NCBI RefSeq assembly: GCF_000209165.1
Contig: NC_009042.1
Location: 1,674,001-1,738,000, forward strand
Direction: 5' to 3'
DNA length: 64,000 bases
Origin: Scheffersomyces stipitis CBS 6054
Taxonomy: Eukaryota; Ascomycota; Pichiomycetes; Serinales; Debaryomycetaceae
The position numbers were made by a program, and so were the translations under genes. Position 1 is the stretch's first letter; each line of letters opens with the position of its first letter. The notes under the pieces were generated by a model. The model was not told the DNA's origin. It worked only from the letters and a program-made list of their open reading frames with translations, and did no database searches. Of the stretch, positions 28,288 to 38,076 are shown piece by piece.

Positions 28288-28681
28288 TGTTGAATATGCT
28301 GATATCAAACCTAAAAGCATATTCTATATTCTATTTTTAATCCAATGCGTAAACTTTATGAATGCAGGATTTGCAGCCATTCAGACATAATTGTGCACAG
28401 TAATGTGATGAGATAACATCTACCAATGAGAATCAATTATGTCCGACTAACCTGAAATTCTGGTCATGTCGTTTCATTTCATCCTGATGAGGGGTCAGCC
28501 TGTGATTGTATTTGGCATCTATATAAGGGGGTCTTACTCCGCCTTCTCCTTTCTAACTTTCTATAACTTTTTCTTCTTCTATATGGAAATTATCTATCTT
28601 AAATAAGTTAATCAATATACTGTCCTACATTATGAACAATCCGATTCAATCTACTGAGCTTCCAAAGCAAACAGTTCAACA
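28288..28681 (+). repeat. 3' LTR of D2
   Basis: 394 bp, matching the 5' LTR of D2 by eye, followed by the catca duplication and B0. Confidence 0.92.
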
Positions 28682-29696
28682 CATCACTGGGGTGATGTTA
28701 GGGTACGATGGATCTCGCCATGCTTATCTCATCTATGAAATGCACTCTCGCAAAGTTGTTTGTTCTAATGCTGTTACGTTCAACGAACTGTTGTTCCCCT
28801 TTGCTTCTCTGCCTGGTCTCCCAGTTCCCCTGTCTACCGTGTCTCCCGTGTCTACCGTGTCTATGCCTATCCTGTCTATCTCTGTGTCCCTTCCTGGGGG
28901 TGTGTCTGCCCCACCTATTCCTGTTCGTTCTATGTTGCTGCCTATTTCTGATCTTCTGTCTGATGATGTGGCCTTGGCTGATGACGCTGCCATGGCTGAT
29001 GACGATACTATTGTTGATAATGGTACCGTAATTGATGACGTCGTCCTGCCTGTTGCTAGTAAACTGCTTGTTGCTAGTAAGCAGCTTGTTGCTAGTAAGC
29101 TGGCTGATGATGGTGCCCTGGCTGATGATTCGGCCAGGGTGGCCGATGATTATGTCATGGATGATGAGACTATGTCTCTCGCACCGATACCATCTTGTTC
29201 CGACTACGACTCGTGCTATTCTTATGACTCGGATATTTCTCCTGAGGCGGATGATGATGAAACCCTTCCCATACAGCCTACCACCGTGATTTCTCCTGTT
29301 TCTCTGCGCGCTTCTTCCAATGCTTCTTCACGTCCGCAACGTCTTGCTGGCCCTGCACTTCCTCTTCTTCTCACTCATGAATCCAATTCTGGGGGGAAAC
29401 AGATTCAGATCCACAGCAAGTCTCATGCATTGGGAAGAACTTATGATACACCAAATATGAATCAGGAAGAGATAAATGAGCTAAGGCTCACTAAACATAA
29501 ACTTACACCAGTTCCCTCTTATGACAATGCTGTGGCTCACAAGAAGGTTAGTATTGAATACATAAGTGACTACGAAGGAGGTTCTCCTGAGTCTTTAAAT
29601 GATGATCCAAATGATGAAGATTACCAAATGTCATAAGCAAATGTGGTAATTCGAGGACATGCGTTCACGGCCACAACAAGTGTTTTAGGTAGCCCC
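28682..29696 (+). pseudogene. B0 fragment 5: linker between integrase and RT
   Basis: Matches element B from about 7816 to 8818: the end of integrase, the acidic repeat linker, the G6 tract at 29391-29396 and the KHKLTPVPS motif. A G-to-T change turns a codon of element B into a stop near 29634 (tcataag for tcagaag), and small indels alter the repeats. B0 ends abruptly at 29696 against a minus-strand LTR, so its RT and RNase H parts are missing. Confidence 0.88.
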
Positions 29697-30057
29697 TGTT
29701 GGAAATTAGACATTGTATATTAATAAAGATATAGTTAACTCTTGATAATGAAGTTCAATTTCAAGTTCTGATTATTCTTCTGATATTGGAGAATATCCTA
29801 CCATATTTATATTGTTCAGAACCCCTTATCTTCCCCCTTATTCATATTCTTATCTCCCCCTATTCTTATCTCTAGACCACCTCCAATTTCATTACGGATA
29901 AGTTCTATTCCGCTGAGGCGGGTCTGGTAAGGGGTTACTCCTATTCTCAGACATAGGACCAGTGGAACTTCCTTATTTGTAAATTTGCAGCCAGTACTGC
30001 ACATAGTTATCTGATTGTTAGATTACAATTATAGTTTCAATTCTCTGAATTTCAACA
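29697..30057 (-). repeat. Full-length family B solo LTR, minus strand
   Basis: 361 bp, the complete reverse complement of the element B LTR with several substitutions, including one in the terminus (TGTTGG). The flanks (gcccc and tagat) do not form a target duplication, and the B0 and D-like sequences on either side do not belong together. It therefore probably formed by recombination between two elements rather than by simple insertion and LTR-LTR excision. Confidence 0.88.
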
Positions 30058-30324
30058 TAGATGATAAGATAGAATCAATTAGGTCTATCTAACTTGAAAT
30101 TCGGGTCATATGGTTTCATTTCATCCTGATGTGATGCCAGCCTGTGGTTGTATTTGGGATCTATTGAATGGGTCTTACTTCCCCTTCTCCTTTCTAATTT
30201 GCAACAACTATTCTTCATATATATAGAAATTATGTATCCTAAATAAGTTCTAATACATTATTCTCTCTATTAATTTAGATAATCTTTTTCAATCTACAAA
30301 GCCTCTCAAGTGAACAGTTCAACA
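30058..30324 (+). repeat. Decayed D-like LTR remnant
   Basis: Resembles the second half of the D LTR with many changes: the segment through gtatttggga, the TATA-like region and acagttcaaca at the end. Its 5' part is missing. It ends at 30324 and is followed by decayed B-like gag sequence rather than by a primer site. Confidence 0.7.
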
Positions 30325-31350
30325 GGATCTCTCTGAACTCAAATTGTCCGTCAAACGGATCGATGCCTCCCTGTCTTCACAGCCTGGGTCGGTGTTTGCT
30401 GTGAGAACTCTCTCCTCTACTGGACCAAAGTCTAGCCAGAAAGTCACTGCAAACTTGCTATATGTGCTGTGGTAGGTGTCACAGTTCGAATATTTGTCCT
30501 TCTCCTGTTCTTGGTAATGGGCACACGGCCAATAGTTGTCACTCTCATACATCTCTGGGCCGTGTGACCTTGTTTTCAACTGCTGCTGTAGATGCAAAAT
30601 CATCTACACCTACTCCCCTGACCTTATACCCTCAATATGCCACCTCTTGAGTTATTGGAATCCACTGAATTCCTTATTGACTCTGCTTCTCCCTATTATA
30701 TCTTTAGAGATCTTACCTTGTTTTGGGGTTTCAAGCCCTCTATTTCTAAAGACCCTTTTCCTGTCTGAGGTTCTGGCACCATCAAGTTTCTTGCCGGAAG
30801 AACTCCGGTTGAACTTCTTGAACTGCCTTGTGCTTGGGTGTGGCAGAAACTGTGACTCTCTTACTGTTGCTACTGCTAGATGAAGACCATTAACTTTCTG
30901 CCCACTGTTGTTTCTCATCTTGTATTGGGCATTGATACAGTTATTCCTTATACTAGTATTTGCCAGTATACACTTTCACTTGCTCGTCCTTACGTTCCTG
31001 TTCATGCTTTCTCTATGATACATGATCCTTTAGGACACTCTCATTCCGCGTTGGAAAAGGATATCCTTCAATATTATTCAGATGATCTAGCTTCTTATCT
31101 TCATGCAGCATGTAAAAGTTGCAGTATAGCAAAGAGCACTTGTATTCTTCACAATTCTTCATCCTCTACTGTTACCACAGCTCCCTTGCAGCTTCTTCTC
31201 TGACATTTTCTTTCCTTGCATCATCGTATTCTCCAGAGAAGTACTGACTTCACCATGTTCAACTTTCTTATCCAAGTTGCACCAAAGTCTGAAGATTCTG
31301 CTCCGTTGATTTGGTACATCAAGCTCTTTCATTCTTGCTGTGGTGGGAGT
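30325..31350 (+). pseudogene. Decayed B-like gag-pol relic
   Basis: Alignable by eye with element B from about 6269 to 7400: zinc knuckle remnants, a protease remnant, the integrase zinc domain (a DxLGHSHSALEK-like segment, CKSC) and the start of the integrase core. It carries stops, frameshifts and deletions throughout. It is much more diverged than B0, so it belongs to an older layer of insertions. The short open frames here are fragments of it. Confidence 0.78.
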
Positions 31351-31690
31351 CAAAATCCTAGCGTGTTTATATTCTTATTGCTAATTCCGTACTATTTTAC
31401 AGGTGCAGGATTCGCAGCCATTTAAACGTGATTTGACATATATTGAAAAAATTAGAAAACATCATCCAATGAGTGGCAACCATTCTTGCTGAAAAAAAGT
31501 CAACTCATCTTAATGATGCGTAAACTTGTTAATTAAACTTGGGATCTATAGAAGGGACCTTAGTCCCTTTTTTTTATTTCTTTTTAAATAAGGAAATATT
31601 TATCCTTAAGTAAGTTTAGTACAATACTTTAACTATGAGGCAAAACAATCTGAGATAACATAATGAGCTTCAGTAGCAAACTTCACAAAA
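31351..31690 (+). repeat. Decayed D-like LTR remnant
   Basis: Segments such as gtgcaggattcgcagccatt, tccttaagtaagttt and aatgagcttcagtagcaaac follow the order of the D LTR with many substitutions and gaps. The boundaries are approximate. Confidence 0.6.
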
Positions 31691-31779
31691 GAATGAAATT
31701 GTTCTGGATCAAGCTTATGTTTAGTCATCATTCAATGACTTGCCTTTCTCTGAATTATATTCAATCATTATCTGTTGGT

Positions 31780-31935
31780 TCCGGGTATTCGCTCAGTGGG
31801 GAAGAGGAAAAGCAAGGAAGATGATAAGAATATGACCAAGTTTGATATTTGTCTAGAATATGAAATTGAACTTCATTATCAAGAGTTAACTACATCCTAT
31901 AGTAGTACGCTATGTTTAATTTTTCATCAGATATA
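31780..31935 (+). repeat. Decayed B-like LTR remnant
   Basis: Matches the 3' half of the B LTR: gataagaatatga, then the run from gaaattgaacttcatt to agagttaact, then a degraded atgtttaatttttca terminus. It marks the outer edge of the recognisable retrotransposon cluster. Confidence 0.6.
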
Positions 31936-32643
31936 ATCGATTTATTTGAACATAGCGTAAGAATATTACATAGGAAATTGATGAAAATGGGGATCAAAGT
32001 AACATCCAGTAGCTGTTATTCATATTTTGTTATTTGTAGTGGTATTTTATTTATTTAAAGATAAGGTGTAGATCTTCAATTCGTATATCGGCCTATGCTG
32101 TCAATGTAATATCAATAAAAGTGGTTCTTTCTTGGGACGAATTTTCGTTCAGAGTAATTCATTTATTGTCTTCAATACAACTGTAAAATAAATCATGGCA
32201 AATAGATTCTTGTACTGTGTGTTCTGATTAGTGTCAACTATTAACAGAAGGGACACGAAAATCTATATAAAGAACAATATAATGACATGTAGGTTCGGTC
32301 AAGTACTGGGGTATGATAACACTAATAGAGCGAGGTCATTGAGCGAAGCGGTTGCTGATTGGTACAGCAATGTCACGCATTCATATTGGCGGTCAATGAG
32401 CCTTTTGAAGGCGGCAAATGGAACAAAGAATCTAACCTGCCGATGAGATCATCCGACAATGAGAGAACATAATATTCATACTACTCTATTTCCTGGATAA
32501 ACTGCAAGTTGTCCAGCTAGCTTTCCTCCAAAGTTCAATCGAATTGTGAGAAGAAATAATGATCTAATTTATCCATTTGATCTGAGATTTTCGTGAACTT
32601 CTTTATCGATTAGTGGAAAGTTGACAAGCAAATTGTATGATGA
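31936..32643. other. Gene-free stretch between the retrotransposons and SFH1
   Basis: AT-rich sequence with no convincing ORF, tRNA or LTR that I can recognise. It presumably contains the 3' UTR of SFH1 at its right end. Confidence 0.5.
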
Positions 32644-33723
32644 TCACATATTTTTCCAGGTACCATCCAATTCATCGAATTTCCTTCTAACAGTAACATT
32701 TCTTCTTTTGTTTGGTCCAAAGTCATCATAATCTCTTCTCATATTTTCTCTCTTCAATCTTCTTAAATTTCGAATCCTTTCGTTTTCTCTTCTTTCGATC
32801 TCTGAAGGAGTAAGAATTTCAACAATAGGTTCCCAGTGATCATTCCCATTTTGAATGCTACTTTCTGTGAAAATCCTGATGCCTCTCTCGAAAATAAGCC
32901 CCCTGACCTGGTGGAAATTGTGAATTTCATTATTATACGTTCCATCTACTATTTCTTTTTTCACCCTGATGATTATTTCATGAAGTGCATGTGAAATGGC
33001 TGGATAGAACTCGAGAGAGAAACCCATGTCAGCCACCACAATCCTAGCAAAGTCTTCTGGAGTAACCCCATTGCCGTTTAAGTCCCATTCAAATTTGTCT
33101 TGGAACAAATGCTTATTTAAACTAACCGACAAGTCAATTATCACAACACAAGGAACATTACTTGGTAGTTGTAAGTTTGATGCATAATTGTAGTCATCAA
33201 TTTGTTGCACAATTGATTCGGCAATCTGCAGATTCATAGAATTTGGTAATTCTAGATCATTGCATAATATATCTGCAAACTGGTATGGAGTGATTAGTGA
33301 TTCAGTCAAATTCCACATAAAAAAGTCAACTAATTTATGAGTTGAATTTGCATTTTCAATAGACAATTTAATTGGAATTAAAACGTCATTCTTGTATGCT
33401 AATTCATTCAACCTTTGTTCATCATCTAGAACTCTGAAATATGGAGTATTCCTCGCTGGAGCCGATTTCTGAACATTGGACTGTTGCTGGTTAGTCGTAA
33501 TTGTGGTCTTCGTCTGATTAGATGATGGGCTGTCCTCGAAATCAAAATCATCATTATACTCTTCTGAGTAGTTTATCTGTTGAGCATTTCTCTTTGCTTG
33601 CCGTCCACTTGGTGCAACGTTTAATAGTAGTGAATTATCAGGTTCATCCAATAGTCTTTTGGACAAGCTTGACGCCAAACCTTGTACAAAGAATGACGAT
33701 GTATCAAACGACAACGAGCTCAT
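32644..33723 (-). CDS. SFH1: RSC chromatin remodelling subunit Sfh1 (SNF5 family)
   Basis: A 359-residue SNF5/SMARCB1 protein. An N-terminal basic and acidic region is followed by the two SNF5 repeat halves (around residues 118-165, DVLIPIKL.., and 198-245, IIDLSVSL..), then a C-terminal charged helix with the RNLRRLKRE segment typical of Sfh1. Size and tail match Sfh1 of the RSC complex rather than the much longer Snf5. RSC slides and ejects nucleosomes at promoters and, in S. cerevisiae, acts at centromeres and in cell-cycle progression. It is transcribed towards the retrotransposon cluster and shares a 184-bp divergent promoter with the NKP2-like gene. Confidence 0.92.
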   Translation of the reverse strand: MSSLSFDTSSFFVQGLASSLSKRLLDEPDNSLLLNVAPSGRQAKRNAQQINYSEEYNDDFDFEDSPSSNQTKTTITTNQQQSNVQKSAPARNTPYFRVLDDEQRLNELAYKNDVLIPIKLSIENANSTHKLVDFFMWNLTESLITPYQFADILCNDLELPNSMNLQIAESIVQQIDDYNYASNLQLPSNVPCVVIIDLSVSLNKHLFQDKFEWDLNGNGVTPEDFARIVVADMGFSLEFYPAISHALHEIIIRVKKEIVDGTYNNEIHNFHQVRGLIFERGIRIFTESSIQNGNDHWEPIVEILTPSEIERRENERIRNLRRLKRENMRRDYDDFGPNKRRNVTVRRKFDELDGTWKNM

Positions 33724-33907
33724 GGTATCGCTAGCTAACTCGTAAGTAGTGAACTGATAGGATTACTTCAAAATACGACTATGAAATTTTGTTCTTGAGC
33801 GGAAAATGAGTATCGCACGACCTAATGTTGATGTTTACACTGAACCATTGTTAATCAGAACATAGAATAGGCTCTGCTACGTCTGCGTCATACGATTCTA
33901 ATATGAT

Positions 33908-34387
33908 ATGGATTCAAGGACTATTGTTTCGAAGTATATATTAGATAAGCCTTCCTTAGAGGAATCTATTTCTCAGGGAATGTTTAGGAAGTTATTTCCT
34001 CTGAAAACTTCAAAAAATGCTGCAGACCGAATATTTATCGAATTATGCAAGCAACGTGAAGAGACGTGTCTTAAAACTATACAAGAAAACATAGAAGAAT
34101 CTTTTCAGTTCCCAGTAAAAATCCTTGCGAATTCACTGAATGTTGAAGGAGTCAATAAGATTTCCATTTCAGATCTCAATGGCAAACTAGAGAATATTCT
34201 TGGAAGTATATTAACTACTACAAACGAACATCGTTCACTTGCTAAACAATATGAATTCTACATCAAGAGTTTAATCGATGAGTTAAGTGATCTAAAATAC
34301 TCCAATAATGCCGATTTAGGAATTTTGCTTGAAGAAGCTTGTAGAAGCTTAGACAAGTTGAAAGATTTTCTACTATTTGATACCTAA
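33908..34387 (+). CDS. NKP2: Nkp2/Cnl2-family kinetochore protein
   Basis: A 159-residue helical protein. The N-terminus fits the Cnl2/NKP2 pattern as I recall it: a short helix (SKYIL), SLEESIS, then F..LFP (residues 27-31), an ELCKQRE segment and a conserved NIEESF. The C-terminal half is coiled-coil-like (ISDLNGKLENIL.., LAKQYEFYIKSL). In S. cerevisiae Nkp2 pairs with Nkp1 in the inner-kinetochore CCAN (Ctf19) complex. The assignment rests on pattern and length only. Its stop codon overlaps that of TAD3: the four bases at 34384-34387 serve both genes. Confidence 0.68.
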   Translation: MDSRTIVSKYILDKPSLEESISQGMFRKLFPLKTSKNAADRIFIELCKQREETCLKTIQENIEESFQFPVKILANSLNVEGVNKISISDLNGKLENILGSILTTTNEHRSLAKQYEFYIKSLIDELSDLKYSNNADLGILLEEACRSLDKLKDFLLFDT

Positions 34388-35361
34388 TAATTGATCGGAT
34401 TTGATAGTAATTCGTCCGACGAAGCTACATTTGACTCACTCTTTCGATCGATCCATTTCCATATCTCGAACTTCCAGTTGAGTCCTTCACGATCACCTAG
34501 TTGGTAGTTTGTTTCTAATCCACCACTACTTGGAGAGGATCTCAAATATATTAACCGACTGATTCGAGAATGTACCAACGCCATACAGCACATTACACAA
34601 GGTTCGTGGGATGAAAATACGGTCATATTCTGACACAAATAGTTGGAACGGTCTTGCTTTGATGTTGATAGATCTTTCCGTTTCTTTTGTTCTTCTAATG
34701 AAACTTGTTCAATGCCCTGCATTATACTATGCTGAAATGGGTCATTGTGACTATAGCATTTTGTAGTACATTGTATTTTATTCTCCTGATTGACGAAAAT
34801 TGACGCCAGAATAGAATTCGATTCTTTTTCTATTTCTTTTAATGAGTGTATCAAATTCCTGACATATTCGATGTCAATTTCAACGCTGTTTAAAAATTGA
34901 TGATTAGGGTTCCCCTTCCATGAAACGGGCCAATAAGCTGAAGACCACTTTTGAGAAATCTCCCTAGTTGGTGGTGGAAAACGTGGAACATTTAACTCAT
35001 GCATTGTCTCTATCTGTATATCAGAATATTCTTTAATAAACTCACAAACATCTTCCTTTGTTTCCAAAAATTCAGTAGAACAAATAATGGATTTCAATTT
35101 CATTGCTTTTCCCTCCTCTCTTGAAAATCTTTTCAAATGTGTTAATGATACATCGTCATATGGATTGATGTAGTCACGGATCAATGAAGCTAGTTTCTGC
35201 GTTTGTTTTGTATCAATCTGACAGCACCATACACTGACTAAGATTGGCAAATCACCATTGTCACCTTTGCAATCAACACGTATTTGCTTCAAGGAGTTGT
35301 AGAGTGTACCATTAACTAGGTCCACATGCTCTAGAGCCTCTTTTGTAGCTTTTCTTCCCAT
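34384..35361 (-). CDS. TAD3: tRNA adenosine-34 deaminase subunit Tad3
   Basis: A 325-residue deaminase-fold protein. The zinc site is H in FQHSIMQ (around residue 213) and the pair of Cys in EPCVMCCMAL (around 258-268). The position after H-x that carries the catalytic Glu in Tad2 is Ile here, as expected for the non-catalytic ADAT3/Tad3 partner (usually Val). Tad2-Tad3 converts A34 to inosine in tRNA anticodons and is essential. The long N-terminal half probably contacts tRNA. It is convergent with NKP2, with overlapping stops, and divergent from EST2 across only 95 bp. Confidence 0.93.
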   Translation of the reverse strand: MGRKATKEALEHVDLVNGTLYNSLKQIRVDCKGDNGDLPILVSVWCCQIDTKQTQKLASLIRDYINPYDDVSLTHLKRFSREEGKAMKLKSIICSTEFLETKEDVCEFIKEYSDIQIETMHELNVPRFPPPTREISQKWSSAYWPVSWKGNPNHQFLNSVEIDIEYVRNLIHSLKEIEKESNSILASIFVNQENKIQCTTKCYSHNDPFQHSIMQGIEQVSLEEQKKRKDLSTSKQDRSNYLCQNMTVFSSHEPCVMCCMALVHSRISRLIYLRSSPSSGGLETNYQLGDREGLNWKFEIWKWIDRKSESNVASSDELLSNPINY

Positions 35362-35456
35362 AGTCAGGCAGAGAAGACAAATTCAATGAAGATTAATGTA
35401 CTTTTTTTTCTGAAATTAAATAGGCTTACAAATCATACTTCTCATAACGACATGGC
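35362..35456. promoter_or_regulatory. 95-bp divergent promoter of TAD3 and EST2
   Basis: Only 95 bp separate the two start codons. It contains a T-rich run (35402-35409) and no clear TATA box. An out-of-frame ATG at 35452 opens an 8-codon ORF that overlaps the EST2 start and ends at 35478, so it could lower EST2 translation if the transcript starts upstream of it. Confidence 0.7.
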
Positions 35457-38072
35457 ATGGGAAGTACAAAGCCATTGAAACAAGTGACACCGTTAGCAAA
35501 GTACATCATAGAGTGCCAGAAGAAGACTTCTGGATTCGCATTATCGGGTGCTAGTATTGAGTTTATTGAATTTTTGAGAAACACCTCAATTCAACCAGAC
35601 TTGAACTGTGAGGCACATATTCCACGATTGAGGGAATCCGAATCTTACCCTGATTTCATTGATGCCTTAGTATCATATTTGGTGCTTGTGAAGTCACTGA
35701 ATGTACTTGTTCATGGATATGCTCACACATCCGCTGGTAATCAATGGAACTCACATATTGTGAATTCTTCTGTGAGTTTTCAAGTTAATCAATTGAAGGA
35801 CAACAATTGGAATACAATCTACAATATAGTAGGGAGGACAGAATTCATGAACTTAATTCTAAAGTACAAATGCTACGTTAAACAAAAAAATGGGTCTCTT
35901 GTTCAAATTTTTGGGAATCAAATACTGAATGATTCTCCATCTACTAGTAGGAAATCGATATCAAAGATGTTGTACAAGAGTCGACGAATAAGACAAGTTA
36001 CGAGCGTTTTACCGCAAGACTCTATGACATTGCTAAAGATAATTTTTCCAGGAGAGGTAAACAACTTTGTTCCAAAGAAGTATAGAAAACTACGCAATAT
36101 TCTCTTGAGAGTAATTAAGAATGACAAGAAAACAAAGTATAATTATATTTACAATAATTTGGTTTCTAGATGCTCAACCTCTGCCCAAGTATTGGAAAAT
36201 GTAACCCCAATTTCAGAAGTAATAAGATTTGTCATAACAATAATTGGCAAGTTGTTTCCGTTGGAGGTCTGGGGTTCCACCAGAAACAAATCTATTCTAT
36301 TTCGAAATGTTGTTATGATTCTCAATTCTAGTCTACATCAACAATACTTCGTACAAGAGTCATTGAAATCAGTTTCAATAACCGAGATACCATGGTTGGG
36401 AAAGACTAGAAGAATAACTTCAAAACAGGATCATGAATCAAGGTGTATTATGCTCCGTTTTTTTGTAGAATGGTTCTATTTCCATTGTGTCACGGATATT
36501 ATCAAATTATTTTGGTATGTAACTGAATCAACATCAGAGGAGTCTACACTTTTCTATTTCCCTCACTACAATTGGAATGTGATTTCTGGACCTTGGGTGA
36601 GTAAGTATATTGAGACATTTTTGGAGGAGGTAAGGATGGGAGAAGAACTTCATGTCAAAGGTCTTGACTGCAAGTTTAATTACGGTAGAATGAGGCTCAT
36701 CCCAAAGAAAAGGGACTTTCGTTTTATTTGCGTTCCTAGTAGAACTCCCTTTGGTCTTTCTCGTAATCAAGATGCGAAGACAGTAGAGAAACAGAAATAT
36801 GAATATATTCGATACGTTAATGGAATCCTTCGTCCAGTTAGGCAAATTCTCAGTCGTCGATCTAACGAAGTAAGAAATAGGACTATACCCAGAAGTAGAT
36901 CTTTTCGAGATATTGCCACACAAATTTCGAGTTTCAAGTTCAGCCTTCTTGACCGTTTTGGTCAAGTGCCAAATCTATATTTTGTAAAATTTGATATGAA
37001 AACATGCTATGACAACCTAAATCAGAGCCGGATCGTGGTCAGTTTGGAGAGCTTATTTGATGGAATTGATGATGATACAGAATTTTTCACAAGACAGTAT
37101 TCAGAGAATTCTACAAGAAATTCCAAATTAAAGGCTATGATTACTGAAATTAGACACGGAGGCAATGCTCATACCTATAAGTTGGACGAAAGCTTAATAT
37201 CGAAAAATGACGCTCGAGTTTTAATCGACAGAACGAAGACATTAAAGTTCAGTAAAAAAGAAATACTTGAAATATCGAAAACTCAAATCTTTGACTCTAT
37301 AGTGAGTATTAATGGAGGAAAATTCTATTCAAGAAAGACAGGGATTTTCCAGGGCTTACCTTTACTGGGAACATTCTGCGATATCGTATATGACGACATG
37401 ATTCAAGAGCAATTTCAATTTTTACTTTGTTGTGAAGATTCGCTCATTGCCAGATTAGCAGATGACTTTTTGGTGATTACCACTAGATTTAACAATTATC
37501 AAAAGGTTCTTGATGTTATCAATGGCGAGTCTTTGAACGAATATGGCGCCGTTGTTAACTCTGAGAAGACTTCAATTATTAATGATAGAAATACTACCGA
37601 CTCTTTCAGATTCGTTGGCTTGGTCATAGAAATTGGTACATTAGAAATTAGTCGAGAATTCACAAAAAACCCATTTCCTTCATTATCTTCTCAAAAGTCT
37701 TTTAAGACAGCATTTGAATATTTAAGTTCATGTTATAAACAAAGGCTATGTGATTTTATGTTGGACTTGGAATTGGACACTCTCAAGACGATTCTTCACA
37801 ACATAAATAATTTGTTGGGTTCCCTTATGTCAACTTTTCGGTCCGAGTACAAACACTTGGTGAAGAAAGATTCAAGCTTTTCTGAGCTTGAATTTGAAGC
37901 TTTTTTGATACAGTTACTACAGATAACTTTGGAAAAATTCTTTGAAATTAATGGTGAACATGTTGGTTTTGACGATATTATTATAGACTTTAAATCTACT
38001 TTGCAATTGGAATTCCAAAGCATTCCTCAATTTATGGATGTTTTGAAACGAATACATTCAATAGATATATAG
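35457..38072 (+). CDS. EST2: Telomerase reverse transcriptase
   Basis: An 871-residue TERT, close to the 884 of S. cerevisiae Est2. Visible motifs: an RNA-binding segment (WGSTRNKSILFRN, near 272), the TERT-specific T motif (FWYVTES, near 356), motif 1 (MRLIPKK), motif 2 (FRFICVPS), motif A (FDMKTCYDNL, D513), motif B' (GIFQGLPL), motif C (ADDF, D669/D670), motif D (VNSEKT) and motif E (FVGLVIE). The catalytic triad is complete. The N-terminal TEN region (about 1-180) is diverged, as usual. It extends telomeres using the telomerase RNA. It ends 4 bp from the BUD6 stop, so their 3' UTRs must overlap. The start follows a short uORF. Confidence 0.96.
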   Translation: MGSTKPLKQVTPLAKYIIECQKKTSGFALSGASIEFIEFLRNTSIQPDLNCEAHIPRLRESESYPDFIDALVSYLVLVKSLNVLVHGYAHTSAGNQWNSHIVNSSVSFQVNQLKDNNWNTIYNIVGRTEFMNLILKYKCYVKQKNGSLVQIFGNQILNDSPSTSRKSISKMLYKSRRIRQVTSVLPQDSMTLLKIIFPGEVNNFVPKKYRKLRNILLRVIKNDKKTKYNYIYNNLVSRCSTSAQVLENVTPISEVIRFVITIIGKLFPLEVWGSTRNKSILFRNVVMILNSSLHQQYFVQESLKSVSITEIPWLGKTRRITSKQDHESRCIMLRFFVEWFYFHCVTDIIKLFWYVTESTSEESTLFYFPHYNWNVISGPWVSKYIETFLEEVRMGEELHVKGLDCKFNYGRMRLIPKKRDFRFICVPSRTPFGLSRNQDAKTVEKQKYEYIRYVNGILRPVRQILSRRSNEVRNRTIPRSRSFRDIATQISSFKFSLLDRFGQVPNLYFVKFDMKTCYDNLNQSRIVVSLESLFDGIDDDTEFFTRQYSENSTRNSKLKAMITEIRHGGNAHTYKLDESLISKNDARVLIDRTKTLKFSKKEILEISKTQIFDSIVSINGGKFYSRKTGIFQGLPLLGTFCDIVYDDMIQEQFQFLLCCEDSLIARLADDFLVITTRFNNYQKVLDVINGESLNEYGAVVNSEKTSIINDRNTTDSFRFVGLVIEIGTLEISREFTKNPFPSLSSQKSFKTAFEYLSSCYKQRLCDFMLDLELDTLKTILHNINNLLGSLMSTFRSEYKHLVKKDSSFSELEFEAFLIQLLQITLEKFFEINGEHVGFDDIIIDFKSTLQLEFQSIPQFMDVLKRIHSIDI

Positions 38073-38076
38073 CCAA

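Larger units (their letters stand above)
22340..28681 (+). mobile_element. Ty1/copia (Ty5-like) retrotransposon D2
   Basis: Complete second D element with 394-bp LTRs (22340-22733 and 28288-28681), a primer site at 22734-22744, one ORF and a polypurine tract. The target duplication is catca at 22335-22339 and 28682-28686. Its LTRs differ from those of D1 in shared diagnostic sites (single ttgaatatg, gtgatgag, catcctg, ccgcctt), and the two LTRs of D2 match each other. Confidence 0.95.
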
